Assembly: GCA_024699855.1 (NCBI GenBank)
Contig: JAMPIQ010000005.1
Span: forward strand, 93,875-157,874
Origin: Aphelenchoides besseyi
Lineage: Eukaryota; Nematoda; Chromadorea; Rhabditida; Aphelenchoididae
Direction of reading: 5' to 3'
DNA length: 64,000 nt
Positions 47,001 to 58,310 of the stretch are shown here, piece after piece (positions within the stretch are counted from its first letter, which is position 1; each line of letters starts with the position of its first letter). Under the pieces are notes generated by a model. It ran no database searches. It saw nothing but the letters and a program-made list of their open reading frames with translations, and had not been told where the DNA came from. Position numbers and translations under genes: made by a program.

Positions 47001-48781
47001 ATGTCCAACTTCAACCCCGACTTCTATTCGCAAAAGTTGATTTTGGCCCCCATGGTCAAAGCCGGGCGAGGTAAATTATTATTTTTTGATATATTTTTTG
47101 TTTTTTTTAGCGCCGCTTCGTTGTTTATCGTTAGAGTACGGCGCTGATTTGGCTTATACTGAAGAGATAATTGATCAGAAATTGTTGGCTTGTACGAGAA
47201 TACAAAACGGTCAGCTTATGATCAACAAACAAAAGACTCCTTGGTTTAGAGGCCTTAGGTACTGTCGACTATGTGATCAAGGACGATATTGTATTGCGAA
47301 TAGCAATGAAAGAAAAAGAGAAATGTGTACTTCAAATCGTGAGTGCCATTCATCGACTGTTCGGATGTATGTATTCAGGGTTCTTGCTCACCAGAACATC
47401 TTGTATCGATTGCAAAATTCGTGTAAGTGGAAGCTTACACCCAACTTCGATTATCGTTAAAATTATAGGAAAGATGATGTAGCGGCTATTGACGTGGTAT
47501 ATTCGATTAAAGCCACTGATCTAATCGAATTCTTAGAATATGGGTTGTCCAAAACCGTTCAGTTTAAGTGGCGGAATGGGCGCTGCGCTGTTGAAAAAGC
47601 CCGATCTTGTTAAAGAAGTTAGTTGACACAGCTTTTGGAACTAACATCTTTTCGTTTAAGATGTTAACTTCACTTGTTTCTGCTTCGATTGTTCCCGTTT
47701 CTTGCAAAATCCGAGTTTTGGACACGGTAATCAATTTGTGTTTGTAATGTCTCAATCACTATCTTTCAGTTATCGGATACGTTTGAATTCGTGGATATGG
47801 CTCAGAAATGTGGTGTCTCGGCAATCGGCGTACACGGTAGACGTCAAAACGAAAGACCCGGCAATGAGAATCGACATTCGGAAATCGCTGAAGTTGCCCG
47901 TTTTGTTTCTGTTCCGGTGATTGCAAGGTAAAGACCTAAAGAAAATATCGTTAATGCGTTCAGTTTAGTGGCGAGTCTTCCAGCATCAAATGTTATGATG
48001 ACATCTTGAAATCAAAAGAGAAATGTATGACTTCTTCGATTATGATCGCGCGAGAAGCGCTCAGTCATCCATCAGTATTTCGTCCTACGGGTGGAGTTCT
48101 CAATTACGATGAAGAGATTTGCAACTTCCTCGAAAAAGTAGTTTTATGCTTCCATAAATGTTCAGAACAGAATTTAGGCGTGCATCTACGACGAACCGTA
48201 CACTCAAACAAAGTACGTGGTTCAAAGGATTCTCGGTGGTCAACAAGGTCGTTCGTAAGCATTTGATTGTTAGATTGATCGTTTTAGAATTCGATCCACG
48301 TGGACGAGCGACAGTTGATGCGTGTACCGTCAGAGAGATCTGCAAGGCATGGAATAAAGAGGAGTTCTATTGCCATTATAACAAGCAGAAAACGCGAGTA
48401 CTCACGAAACGTTCATGGCCATCCAACGAAAATACGAATTCTGAAGTCGAAATGGCAGAGTTGAGTTTCCCACCGAAACGGCTAAGGTAAAGAAACATTC
48501 TGAGATTGTTTTTTAAACTAAATTTCAGAACTTGTGGCGGAGGTCCAACGCCCAAATGTGCGGTACTCAAGTTCTGCAAAGACTCCAACATCAATCCGCC
48601 AACCTATCGAGTGCGTAAACGAGATCTCGATGGTAAATTTGATGCTACTATTACGGTGAATGGACGTCAGTTTGGTTCAACCGTAGCTCAAGCCAACAAA
48701 CGAATGGCTGAACAAGTGGCTTCATTGGTCGCATTGCACGGATTGAATCTTCGACACATGTTGAATGGCGAATGGGAATAA
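47001..48781 (+). CDS. DUS2: tRNA-dihydrouridine synthase 2 (DUS2) with dsRNA-binding domain
   Basis: FMN enzyme reducing U20 in tRNA. The TIM-barrel start YSQKLILAPMVKAGR is followed after an intron by APLRCLSLEYGADLAYTEEI. Then AAIDVNMGCPKPFSLSGGMG contains the catalytic Cys, split by an intron just before NMGC. KIRVLDT, FVDMAQKCGVSAIGVHGR and VSVPVIAS complete the barrel; DYDRAREALSHPSVF and TKYVVQRILGGQQ follow. DPRGRATVDACTVREICKAW precedes the linker. The C-terminal double-stranded RNA-binding domain has GPTPKCAVLKFC, PTYRVRKRDLDGKFDATITV and NGRQFGSTVAQANKRMAEQ, ending NGEWE with TAA at 48779-48781. This DUS-plus-dsRBD layout is specific to DUS2. The start lies 190 bp after the RanBP9/10 stop on the same strand. 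Confidence 0.92.
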
Positions 48782-48877
48782 AATGTTTCGTTGTTATCAA
48801 TTAAATTTTTAAATCATAACGTTTAATTCACAGAGCACAAGCAACACAAATAAACACACGGAAATAATTTATATCGA

Positions 48878-50687
48878 TCAGAAATCATCGTCATCGTCTG
48901 GCATTTCGCTGGCCAATTCCAATTCCTAGAAACAGATGTGTTGATTCTTCAATTTGAACTTACAAGTAATTCGCGTTCACGTTGTTGCTCCGTTTTCTCG
49001 TTGTCCGGCTTCTTGTTGTCCGGATAACGCAGCGCTTTGACGGCCAAATTGTGCAATTCGAGACAATTCTTGATACGAGTATCGTATGCGAATTGCGGCT
49101 CGGTGGTACGATAGATGTTCTCCGAAACACCCGATTGCATGTAACGATCGGTGGTCTTCGTATCGAACGTAATCACAGCATCAACCGTATCGTCACGAAT
49201 CGCCTTCGCCACAACGTATTCGGCTTCAGCATCAGTGGGCAACTGAAATCAATGCGAATTGGTATACAACAACTATTCACTCGACCAACCTGCAATTTGC
49301 GTGCAATGTCCTTGATTGGAATACGCGAATAAGCCAAAGAGATTTGACGAATCGCCGTACGAATGACATTTTGTCGAAGACGTACAATCAACGTCAATGT
49401 TTCGTCCGTTTCGAAAGTTCCAGAGAACTTCTCAAGAACTTTGTTGAAAAGTGCAATATCTCCTAAGCGAACAGCTGAAATGAGTTGATAAGATAATGCG
49501 AGTAAAAGGTCCCCGAAATACCATGAGTCAATTGCAAGTACGGTGCCAAAGTAACGCGATGAATAGACGTACGGAAGATCGCTCGTTCCGGAATCTCACC
49601 GCGCAACAAACTGATGACAACAACCCACTTGTAAACGTTCTGCTTGAATCCGATGGCCGAATCTTGCGGTGCTTTTCGCAAACTGAGTTGGAAGTACTGA
49701 GCCGCATCAACGTATTGCAATTGTAGTGCACGAATACGACCCATATAGTAGAGGTAACGAGCCAAATCGTTGTTGTTCGCCGACTCGGGAAAAGCGATTT
49801 TGGTCACGAGCTTCGCGGCCGGAAGAAGGTTCTTGGTGAGCAAATAGGCGCGAAGAAGACAAACGATCAACGTGGCTTGCGATTCGTATTGATGATGCAA
49901 AGTTGCAAAACGAAGACGACTATTCAAGTATCTAAATTTTGCATTTAACTAAGCTTTGAATCCAAAATTTACGGTGGAAGAGTTCCGATCTTTCCGGTAC
50001 GTTCGGAGATTAACGACAAGTAAAAATAGCCTTTGGCCAAAAAAGGATCCAACGAACGTTTGTCGTAACGATCGGCGCATAGAATCAGATATTTTGCGCA
50101 CTCCAACGCCAAATCGTATTTCTTCTCGTCGGTGAGAAACAAAAGAACCAACAAATGAATGTAGAGCTCCAATTCGGGTGATGGTTGAGCTTTACGTGAC
50201 AACAATTGTTGTTTCTTGGCCGCTTGACTTGTGCTACTGACCGATTTCGAGCCGCTCGACGGGACCTTTGCATCGACTTCCATTGCTGAATCAGTACTAA
50301 AAACGGGAAAGTTATTGTCAATCATGGGCCCGCAACTCACTTGGCGGTTTTGGCCGGAAGCCACGACAGAAGTTGTTTTTTTTGTGCTGGTGATGCATAC
50401 AAATAGGTGTTACAAAGTTTGGTCAACAATTCGGAGTTCAATTGCTTTCGCGTGCGGTTCAAGAACTGAAGAACACGTCCAACAATGTGCGTATCACCGC
50501 GTTCCAACTGATTGCACCATTCCTTCAGATCTAAACTTCATGAACTACTGCTGAACAGAAAAGCCGACAACATACTTTCGAAGGTAATGCTGTTAATGTC
50601 ACTTTCGTCCTTTTTCTTCTCCGACTTCTCCTTCTCTGACTTCTCTTTAACCACCGGCGGATCAACTTCCATTGGTTGAACGACCAT
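48878..50687 (-). CDS. PSMD3: 26S proteasome regulatory subunit RPN3 (PSMD3)
   Basis: PCI-domain lid subunit of the 26S proteasome. The N-terminus MVVQPMEVDPPVVKEKSE is charged. Next: LKEWCNQLERGDTHIVGRVL, FLNRTRKQLNSELLTKLCN, YIHLLVLLFLTDEKKYDLAL, AKYLILCADRYDKRSLDPF and FYLSLISERTG. The solenoid continues with YLNSRLRFATLHHQYESQAT, YLLTKNLLPAAKLVTKI, NDLARYLYYMGRIRALQLQY, DAAQYFQLSLRKAP and QNVYKWVVVISLLRGEIPER. The PCI part shows LIVRLRQNVIRTAIRQISLA, SRIPIKDIARKLQV and AEYVVAKAIRDDTVDAVI, and the acidic tail ends PDDDDDF with TGA at 48878-48880. Complete and well conserved. It converges with DUS2 at under 100 bp. Confidence 0.95.
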
Positions 50688-50888
50688 GTTAACGAAATGA
50701 AATAGAAGAACTGGAAAATTCAACGGTAAAAGTTGTTTCCAAAAGACGAATCCAAGTGAGCAAAACGATGCGAGAAAACGATGACTATTGGGGTTGAAGA
50801 GAAAGTTGACACTCGCAGTTTGTTTCCCTGCATTTCGCCGTTTCTTATTTTGCATCAGTCGTTTCGTTGTTTAGATTCCAGAAGTGCA
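50688..50888. promoter_or_regulatory. Compact bidirectional promoter (PSMD3 / STOML2)
   Basis: 201 bp between divergent start codons, with no exon visible. The arrangement pairs a proteasome gene with a mitochondrial gene. Confidence 0.45.
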
Positions 50889-52239
50889 ATGAACTCTTCG
50901 ACTCTTTTGAGAACGTTACGATCAACCCAACGGTAATCGTCTTTCAATTGCCTTCTACTTTTCACCGTTTCAGTTTGGCATTAGCGGCAAACCAAAATGC
51001 TACGAGATTCATTCATCGGAACACTTTCGTCAACTTTGTTCCACAACAAGAAGCTTGGGTAAGCGCGGGAACTGAGGACCGAGTGATGAACGCGGTTTGC
51101 AGGTCGTGGAACGAATGGGACGTTTCCATAAGATTCTAGATCCTGGCTTCAATCTCCTAATTCCGCTGGTCGATCGTATCAAATATGTCCAGAGCTTGAA
51201 GGTATGAAACGAAAACACAAAGCGAGTGATCAATCGCAAAATGTTCAGGAAATAGCGATTGAGATTCCACAACAGGGTGCGATCACCATTGACAACGTTC
51301 AACTGAGTCTCGACGGAGTTTTGTACTTGCGAGTTGTGGATCCCTACAAGGTAATAATGCTATTCGTGGCATTCGTTTACTCTCGAGATTTAGGCTTCTT
51401 ACGGAGTGGATGGTTTGTGTTTTTACGCCCATTTCCTAAAGACTTGTGCTTTTCAAATCCCGAATACGCGGTCACTCAACTGGCGCAAACGACAATGAGA
51501 AGCGAAGTCGGAAAGATCAGTTTGGATACCGTGTTCAAAGAACGCGAGCAACTGAACGTCTCGATTGTCGGTGGGTTTCAACTTGTAGTTTATTGATTCG
51601 AAATGAAGTTTAGAAGCGCTGAACAAAGCAGCCGAACCGTGGGGTTTAACTTGTATGCGATACGAGATTCGAACAATGACGATGCCACAGCGCATACAGG
51701 AAGCCATGCAAATGCAAGTGGAAGCGGAACGAAAGAAAAGAGCGGCGATTTTGGAATCGGAAGGTAAACGTGATGCGGCAATTAACGTCGCCGAAGGTGA
51801 GAAGCAGGCGCGAATTCTGGCTTCCGAAGCGTATCTTCGCGAACAAATCAATCAGGCCGAAGGTAAAGCCCAGGCGATCGTACTTGAAGCCGAAGCACGT
51901 CGTAAAGGTAAGACAAACGCTTGTTGCCCAAACGAATGTTCAGGATTAACTCGTGTTGCTGAATCTTTGAATGCCAAAGGCGGAAGTGGGGCCGCTTCGT
52001 TGGCGGTTGCTGAACAATACGTGAAGGCGTTTGGTTGGTTGAATATTCGAATGAGACTCAATATCGTTTTAGGTCAATTGGCCAAGAACACAAACACTTT
52101 GATTGTGCCCGCAAATGCAGCTGACGCAAATACGATGATTGCACAAGCGATGACCGTCTACAAAAAGCTCTCTGACCGTTCCACCAATTCGACAGTCATC
52201 GAGTCCGCAACACCCACTGATTCGCCTAACTTGTGGTAA
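50889..52239 (+). CDS. STOML2: Stomatin-like protein 2, mitochondrial (SPFH family)
   Basis: Inner-membrane prohibitin-like scaffold. The start at 50889 gives a basic presequence (MNSSTLLRTLRSTQR), spliced to LALAANQNATRFIHRN. Then comes FVNFVPQQEAW, joined by a short intron to VVERMGRFHKILDPGF. The SPFH core follows: LLIPLVDRIKYVQSLKEI, AITIDNVQLSLDGVLYLRVV, DPEYAVTQLAQTTMRSEVGK, LDTVFKEREQLNVSIV and ALNKAAEPWGLTCMRYEI. The coiled-coil part has MQMQVEAERKKRAAILESEG, EGEKQARILASEAY and EQINQAEGKAQAI. It ends near SLAVAEQYVKAFG, LAKNTNTLIVPAN and SPNLW. The intron between YGVD and DPEYAV needs a GT-AA acceptor to give the family sequence (see findings). The end at 52239 is the unspliced stop; an alternative donor could extend the C-terminus by about 40 residues. 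Confidence 0.92.
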
Positions 52240-52421
52240 GAATTTATTGGACCCAGCAACAAAAATCACTTTGCGATATGATTCAGATCCGACGAACTGG
52301 CGCTCAAATTCGAATATGGAAAACACGTTGAAAGTCAGTGCTTCTCGAAATCGCATGCTCAAATTCCTATAAAACCTATTGATAGTAGAATGTCAATGAA
52401 GAAATTTTGACAAAAAGCTTT

Positions 52422-53254
52422 TCATTCGCCACCTTCAACCAGTACCTGATATCTGAAATAATCAGAAGGTTTTAGATTTGTGTTCAACATCTTACGAAAT
52501 TTGCTCATCGCCATCAAGGTCCGCCTCTTCGATGATCCAAAAGTGGCTAGGATATTTATTTGTTATTGTTTGATTTCTTACCCGTTCGATTATAAACTCG
52601 ACTTCTTCGTCGCTTAGTTCGTCTCTCGTCAAGCATCGAATCGTTTTGCTCAGGTCGTCGTGTCCGAGCTGATCGTCGTTGTCATAATCTGAAACCATTG
52701 AGTATTATCGCAGGCTTTTGAATGCTCACCGTAGATCTTGAACGCGTACTTCAGTTTGAGGTGCAATGGAGCGGTTTCGCTGAAGACGCTGAACCTGAAA
52801 ACAGAAGGGTTGGAGTTCATAAAAAAGTTAGGAAGTTCACATGTCCAAAAAATCATCAAAAGTCAAGTTTCCATAACCGTCTTCCGAGAACACGTCGCAA
52901 ATCCGTCGACGAAATGGATTTTCCTGAATGGGTACGATATGAAATACAAATGATTATAGTTTCTCTTACTTTCAATTCGGGCATCTTTTCTACTTCTTCG
53001 AATGTCAGTTTGATTATTGACGTCCGACTGTCCTGCATATTCGTTCCCACTTTCGACGGATTGAGAGCGTAGAATCGTTTGTAAAGTCGAAGAATATCTT
53101 TCTTCGTGAAAAACGTACAATCCTGGAAATCGATTTTGAGTTGAGCCCACTCATTTGCAACACCTACTTGGTACTCATCCAACTGTTGGGACGTGAAGAC
53201 ACCGCCTTTGGAGAACAAATTCAAGTCGGTCAACGTACTTCGACTGTTGCCCAT
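52422..53254 (-). CDS. Calcium- and integrin-binding family EF-hand protein (CIB2/3-like)
   Basis: The start [11 protein letters not shown] has the N-myristoylation context (Gly2, Ser6). Exons encode [60 protein letters not shown] (degenerate EF region), [32 protein letters not shown] and [12 protein letters not shown] (EF-hand 3). Then [18 protein letters not shown] and [13 protein letters not shown] (EF-hand 4) follow. This matches CIB2/CIB3 best; CIB2 binds integrin tails and mechanotransduction channels in animals. After EF-hand 4 the last short exon gives only about 8 residues (YQVLVEGGE) before TGA at 52422-52424. The usual C-terminal DFEDMI-type helix extension is missing. Confidence 0.88.
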
Positions 53255-54530
53255 TTCCCGCCGATATCCGATCGTTCGTTCGAATTGACGGTGTATAACA
53301 AGAACAACGAAGGCAAGATGGAAATTTGACTTTTGGCAGCCGCCAACCCGACTTTATTGATAGTGGGGAGCCGTTTCGGCAGTTTTCTTTTCGTTTACCA
53401 GGCCAAAGACATATTTTCGGTCGGTCGCTCTTCGTTTTGTCTTTTTGCTGCTGGTGGTGTTTAGTCATAGAGGGAGAAGAATAGCTACTGGTCATTTGAC
53501 TGCTATCGAAAAGCATATGGTCACAAACCCACGTGCTCCATCATAACATTGATTCATTAACTGTCAATACGATTTCAAATTAATTTACGACACTTTCTCA
53601 CCAGAAAAACAGTCAGAAAAGTTAAGATCGTGTTTTCACTGTTTTAACAGCGGCGATCTCTTTCTCGGCAAAATGGTGTTAGAACACGATAACAACTGAG
53701 AGTTCATCAGAATACTGTGTTTATGAGATTAGAAGTAAAAAGAACGGAAGTTTCTACGTGAATTCGGTGTTTGAGCGCAACAGTTCGAAGCGTTCCGCGG
53801 TACCCTTAAGTGCATTAACTGACGAAACAGTCTCGTCCTAAACGTTGCAGTTTTCAAATGGCAACGTTATTTCCAATAAGCAAAAGTGAGCTCTGCTTGC
53901 GAGTTCGCTATCTCTATTGGTGCTTCTAACCTTGGTTGAAGGATTTGATGGCTTTGAAAGATGCTGTTATACACTCCATTGATCCGTCTATCAAAACATT
54001 CTTGCACTTCAAGTAGTCCTAATGAACTTGATCTGTTTTTATCTTTTTGTTCTCGTCAATCCTGTCTTAGCGAGCGTCCAGTATCGCTATACGGAAAGAG
54101 TGAATGACCGAATTATGTAAGGGTGCAGTTTTTCTTCAATACCCTTCTTCATAGTTCTCCTCAATTTTGCAACACCACTTCTATCCATACGAATAGGATT
54201 TTTCCGTTTTTAAAAAGAGTATTGACATCAGGAGAAGTTCGTTTTTGAACAAAACTAACAGCGAAACGCTCAACGTATGTGTACTTCTGTTTACTTTCCC
54301 AGGTGTTTTAACTATTCACTAATGTCGCTTACGAGTTAATCAATCGGCTACTAGAATTTCTGAAGATTCGAAACGCAAATTCTAACGATGTGATCTCGTT
54401 AATTGACGAGGGAAACACGTTTTGTGGAGCGGGTGTTTCTTTGAGACTTGAACGTGACTTGACAGTCGCACCCGAACACTTTAAAATATGCATACCGCAC
54501 TGATGATGTTGAAGGTTTTTATGTTATAAG
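53255..54530. other. Intergenic region with the second 167-bp element
   Basis: Holds copy 2 of the dispersed element (53689-53855). At 54022 an ATG opens a short hydrophobic, signal-peptide-like frame (MNLICFYLFVLVNPVLA) ending at a GTAAGG donor near 54118. At 54330-54500 an open stretch (LINRLLEFLKIRNANSNDV) could be an upstream exon of the DOCK gene. Neither is firmly connected. Confidence 0.4.
53689..53855 (-). repeat. 167-bp dispersed inverted element, copy 2 (candidate small RNA)
   Basis: Reverse-complement match of 21343-21509 at equal length. The putative stem is kept with one C-to-T change that preserves pairing as G-U, and the T5 run follows in the same place. Both copies stand alone, outside coding sequence. 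Confidence 0.7.
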
Positions 54531-57500
54531 ATGAATTTAGGTTGAGTTCATTGAAAAATGGCAATATCGTAAGGAGTTATCAACAAAAAATGAAAGTCAA
54601 CGAATTTCGACGTCAAGTTACCATTCCGATTTCTCATTTCAAAGTCAACAGTCTTTTACGTCCTTATTGCTAAGATTCAAAGGCAAACGTCTAGTTGAAG
54701 AAATGTTCGAATTGGATGCTCAGATATTGGACAAGAAAGATCTTCCAATCTACGAAACATTTTGGATCACAAAATTGTTGGAAGGCGAGTTTTGGATTCT
54801 GCTACAAGACTTCCCAACCACAAGCGACTTACAACTGCAGATCACTGGATACGAACTAAGTTGGCCAGAGCTACCAGGACAATTGAGTGACGAGTTTTTG
54901 CATACGAGGTTAAACGCATCATTAACCTCGAGCATATCGCTTTCCACCACACATAACAGCCATTCTTTCAAACGTTGTGTTGAACTGAAAAGACTGCATA
55001 AGCAACCAGCAACCACCGATTCAACTGAACAACTTCAATCTCAAATTCAAATCAAATTGTACGGTGAAGTGATCACAAGCTCAACCACATTCGAACTATC
55101 GTCGTACTTGGAAAAACGTAAATTGCACTGCAGTCGACTGACTCCTTTTGTTTCTTCGCAATTGAGAAGCGACAAGAAGTCGGAAAATAGAAATTCTGCG
55201 CACTTCTCGTTTGACTTCTTCGATTATTTGAAAGAATTCAAACGTATCGATGCGATTGTTCAAGTGGTGGATTCAAATGGAAAACAACAAAAGGTACTCA
55301 CTTATTATATTGGATAGAAATAACGACGACTTTAGGGTGTTTTGATGACGATCTTGAATTCGAACAGAAAGAACTTGAATACTTCGGATGAACTGCTCTT
55401 TTACAACTACAAAGCGAGCTCATCGAAAGAGAATATTCCTCAGGTTCTGAATGTTCAAATCCAATTGCCAACCGAAGAGAACTGCACTTTGTATCTTCGC
55501 CTTCTTTTGAATGTTATGGTAAACGATGGAAAGCATAACAAAACCCAACAACTTCATCTCGCATTTGTTAAAGTTGTGGATAGTGGTTTGCTGGTAGAAT
55601 CGGGAAAAACGAATTTGTTGATATACAAGGTCAACTCTGTTGCTAATCTTAACCGACTACACTACGCAAACTCAGTTGATCGAAAGCAACACGACAAAGT
55701 CAAATACGAGTCGACGTCTATGATCGATGGGTTTGCGTTGTTGATTCAACTTTTTCGCTAATAATTCAAAATTGTACGTTCGGTAAGTCAAGAATGTGGG
55801 CCCATTGGTTGATTTTATTTCAGATAACTATAGCGGTTGTAAAGACGTTCAATCACGATCTCAGTATCTTTTTGCCAGTATGCTTGAATTTATGGACGTT
55901 ACCGTCTTTACGCACTATTTAAACTACCTACCTTCATCAACAGACGTTCAAGTGCTTTTATGTCAAATAATTTACGCTCTTCGATCGTTGATTGAACCAT
56001 CTACGCGGACAACTTTCAACGACCCATCTATTCGTTGGATTCTCAATCGCTTAGTTGTCAAAATGTTTGAATATCTTCGGTCATGTCTCGTGGACAAACG
56101 AACACTACCAACGTTTTCTCTTGCCTTATGGAAAGAACTCTTGCATTGCATTCATGCGTTCATGATCAGCACGGTCTCTCGAGTGGCTTTTGGGATCTAC
56201 GATGAGAGGAATGCAAGACTTCGATTGACCGTTGCAGAACTCATTCGCTCTTTGTGGTTTCTATTACCCTTTCCATTGAAGAAGATGAATTTGAGGAACA
56301 TGCTCGAAATGCTCATTGATTTGCTGTGCAGTGGATGTACACGACAGATTCGCATCATTCTGATGCCGATTTTCAGCGATCTGATTGCCACTGCTTATGC
56401 AGAAAGCGAGGGAGTGATTGCGACCGGAGTCGACGATTTGTACAAGTGGGTGGTGTTCTAACGTACAAACCTGACATTTGACTTTAGAATCTTGCATCAT
56501 CGACTTCTCAATCACAAACGCAAGGCCGACGAGGATTCGACAATAACAACCGAAATGAACTTTGAAGTGCAGTCGATGATCGAATCAGCTCCCGAGTTGA
56601 ACAAAAATGCCAAAATTCGCTTACTCCCAAAATACTTGAGGTGATTAGTATGTGGCGCAATCGGTCGAAAGCGTTGATTTTAGTTTGATCGAGTACGGAC
56701 GACAAGCTCTAGTTAAGAAGAGCACGTATCAATTCGAAATTGTGCATTCCGAATTGGTATCGTTTGCACTTCAAATTAACGAGCAATCTTTGACAACAGA
56801 ACTTCGCATCAAAATCTACAACTTTCAAAATGATCGTGGCCTTTTTGTTGAAGCAGCAACTGGACTTCAAAAGTGTGCCAACGGTTTGAGTTGGCTTGCA
56901 ACACCACTAGATTCTGACGCAAAGTTCATCAATCAGCGCATGAAGTTGTCGTGTGAAACGGAAAGCGAATTGAAGCTCACGCTCCATCGTATGTCTATTG
57001 ATCTTTTTCAACGAGCTCAAGCTTGGGAATTGGCGATTGAGTCGCTGAAAGAGTTGGCGACCTTCTATGAAGAAACAGCCGTCGACTACAAACAATTGAC
57101 TGAAGTTCTGAACCAAATGCGTCTGACTTACCAAAAGATTATTGAGACGATACGCGTAGAATCGTTTTACTTCCTGGTATGTTGTTTGATTAGTGAAAAG
57201 AAAAACAAACTAGAGATCTGGAGGAATTATGAGTATTCAACGCGTTTATAGGTGTGCTTTTACGGACAACGATTTCCGAGGTATTTGCAAAACAAACGTT
57301 ACGTGATGCGAGGAATGGGGCGGTTTGGGAATTTCCGTCAACGAATAACTCGCGAATTCGGATGTGAACTGATCACGAATTTGGATGCCAAGCCGGAAGA
57401 ATTGGAGCAGAAACGCGGAAAATACGTCAAAGTAAGTAAATAAACCTGAAGAGACTTATCCTATAATTTCAGTTAACAACTGTAGTTCCCGTGCCATCAG

Positions 57501-58310
57501 AAAGATACCAGGAAATGTTGAAAGCTACCAATCCACTGGTTCCTTGGTACTATAAACATCATTTCGTAGACACTTTCGATTTCCTTCGACCCTTTCAACA
57601 GAAACAAACGAAATGGACGAATTTGAGAGAGAACGATGCAACAAAAGCGTGGTTTCAACGGACGCGATACAAAGTCGGATCCCAACTTCCAAACGATCTT
57701 TCGTTTGGTGAAGTAATCGAAGAAATCGAACTAGAACGATTGAATCCGCCACAAGTTGCTTGCAAAACGATCAACGAAGCGAACGAACAGCTGGAATGGT
57801 TAACCAAATTGGTCCAAAACGGCTTCCAAGATACCCACCTTACCACACAACTTGTTGGGCAGGTACGCGGAATCCTACAAGCTTTTGTTGGCGGCGGAAT
57901 TCAAAACTATACGGTAAGCATTTCCACCCCGTGAACTTTATAGATAGTCAACGGTTTAGGCGTTTTTATCCGCTGATGAACACATCGAATTGGACGCCGG
58001 AGAAAAACAAGACATCGAAGAGCTACGACAGCTATTGATCAGACAAGTGGAACTGTTGGACCAGGCGCTTTGTGCTCATAGTAAATGTGTGACCAATGAG
58101 ACACGCCAATTTCACGATACGCTAAACGAAAGTTTTTACGAATTCCGACGTACCGTCCAAGAAATTTGCACCTGTGAATGCAAACGGATTGCAGTTCGGA
58201 AGACCGGATCCAAATCAAATTCTTCTTTCGAAACCGAATCAACGGTCTCCGACTTCTCGAATTCGTTGACTTTGCCACCTCGTTTGTCTGATCGCCATTC
58301 GATCAACTGA
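54531..58310 (+). CDS. DOCK-family Rac exchange factor (DOCK1/CED-5-like, divergent)
   Basis: Atypical Rho-GEF controlling Rac in cell migration and engulfment. From 54531 the frame reads VEFIEKWQYRKELS. A DHR1/C2-like domain spans about 55340-55640 (NIPQVLNVQIQLP, TLYLRLLLNVMVND, QLHLAFVKVVDS). A helical armadillo-like region covers 55820-56460 (MLEFMDVTVFTHYLNYLP, LWFLLPFPLKKMNLRNMLE). The DHR2 catalytic domain covers about 56950-58250: WELAIESLKELATFYEETAV, YQKIIETIRVESFYFL, VCFYGQRFPRYLQNKRYVMR, EQKRGKYVKLTTVVPVP, FVDTFDFLRPFQ, WFQRTRYKVGSQLP, GGGIQNYTAFLSADEH and LLIRQVELLDQALCAHSK. The stop is at 58308-58310. No N-terminal SH3 domain was found, and the 5' end is unresolved. Sequence is quite diverged from vertebrate DOCK1. 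Confidence 0.82.
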
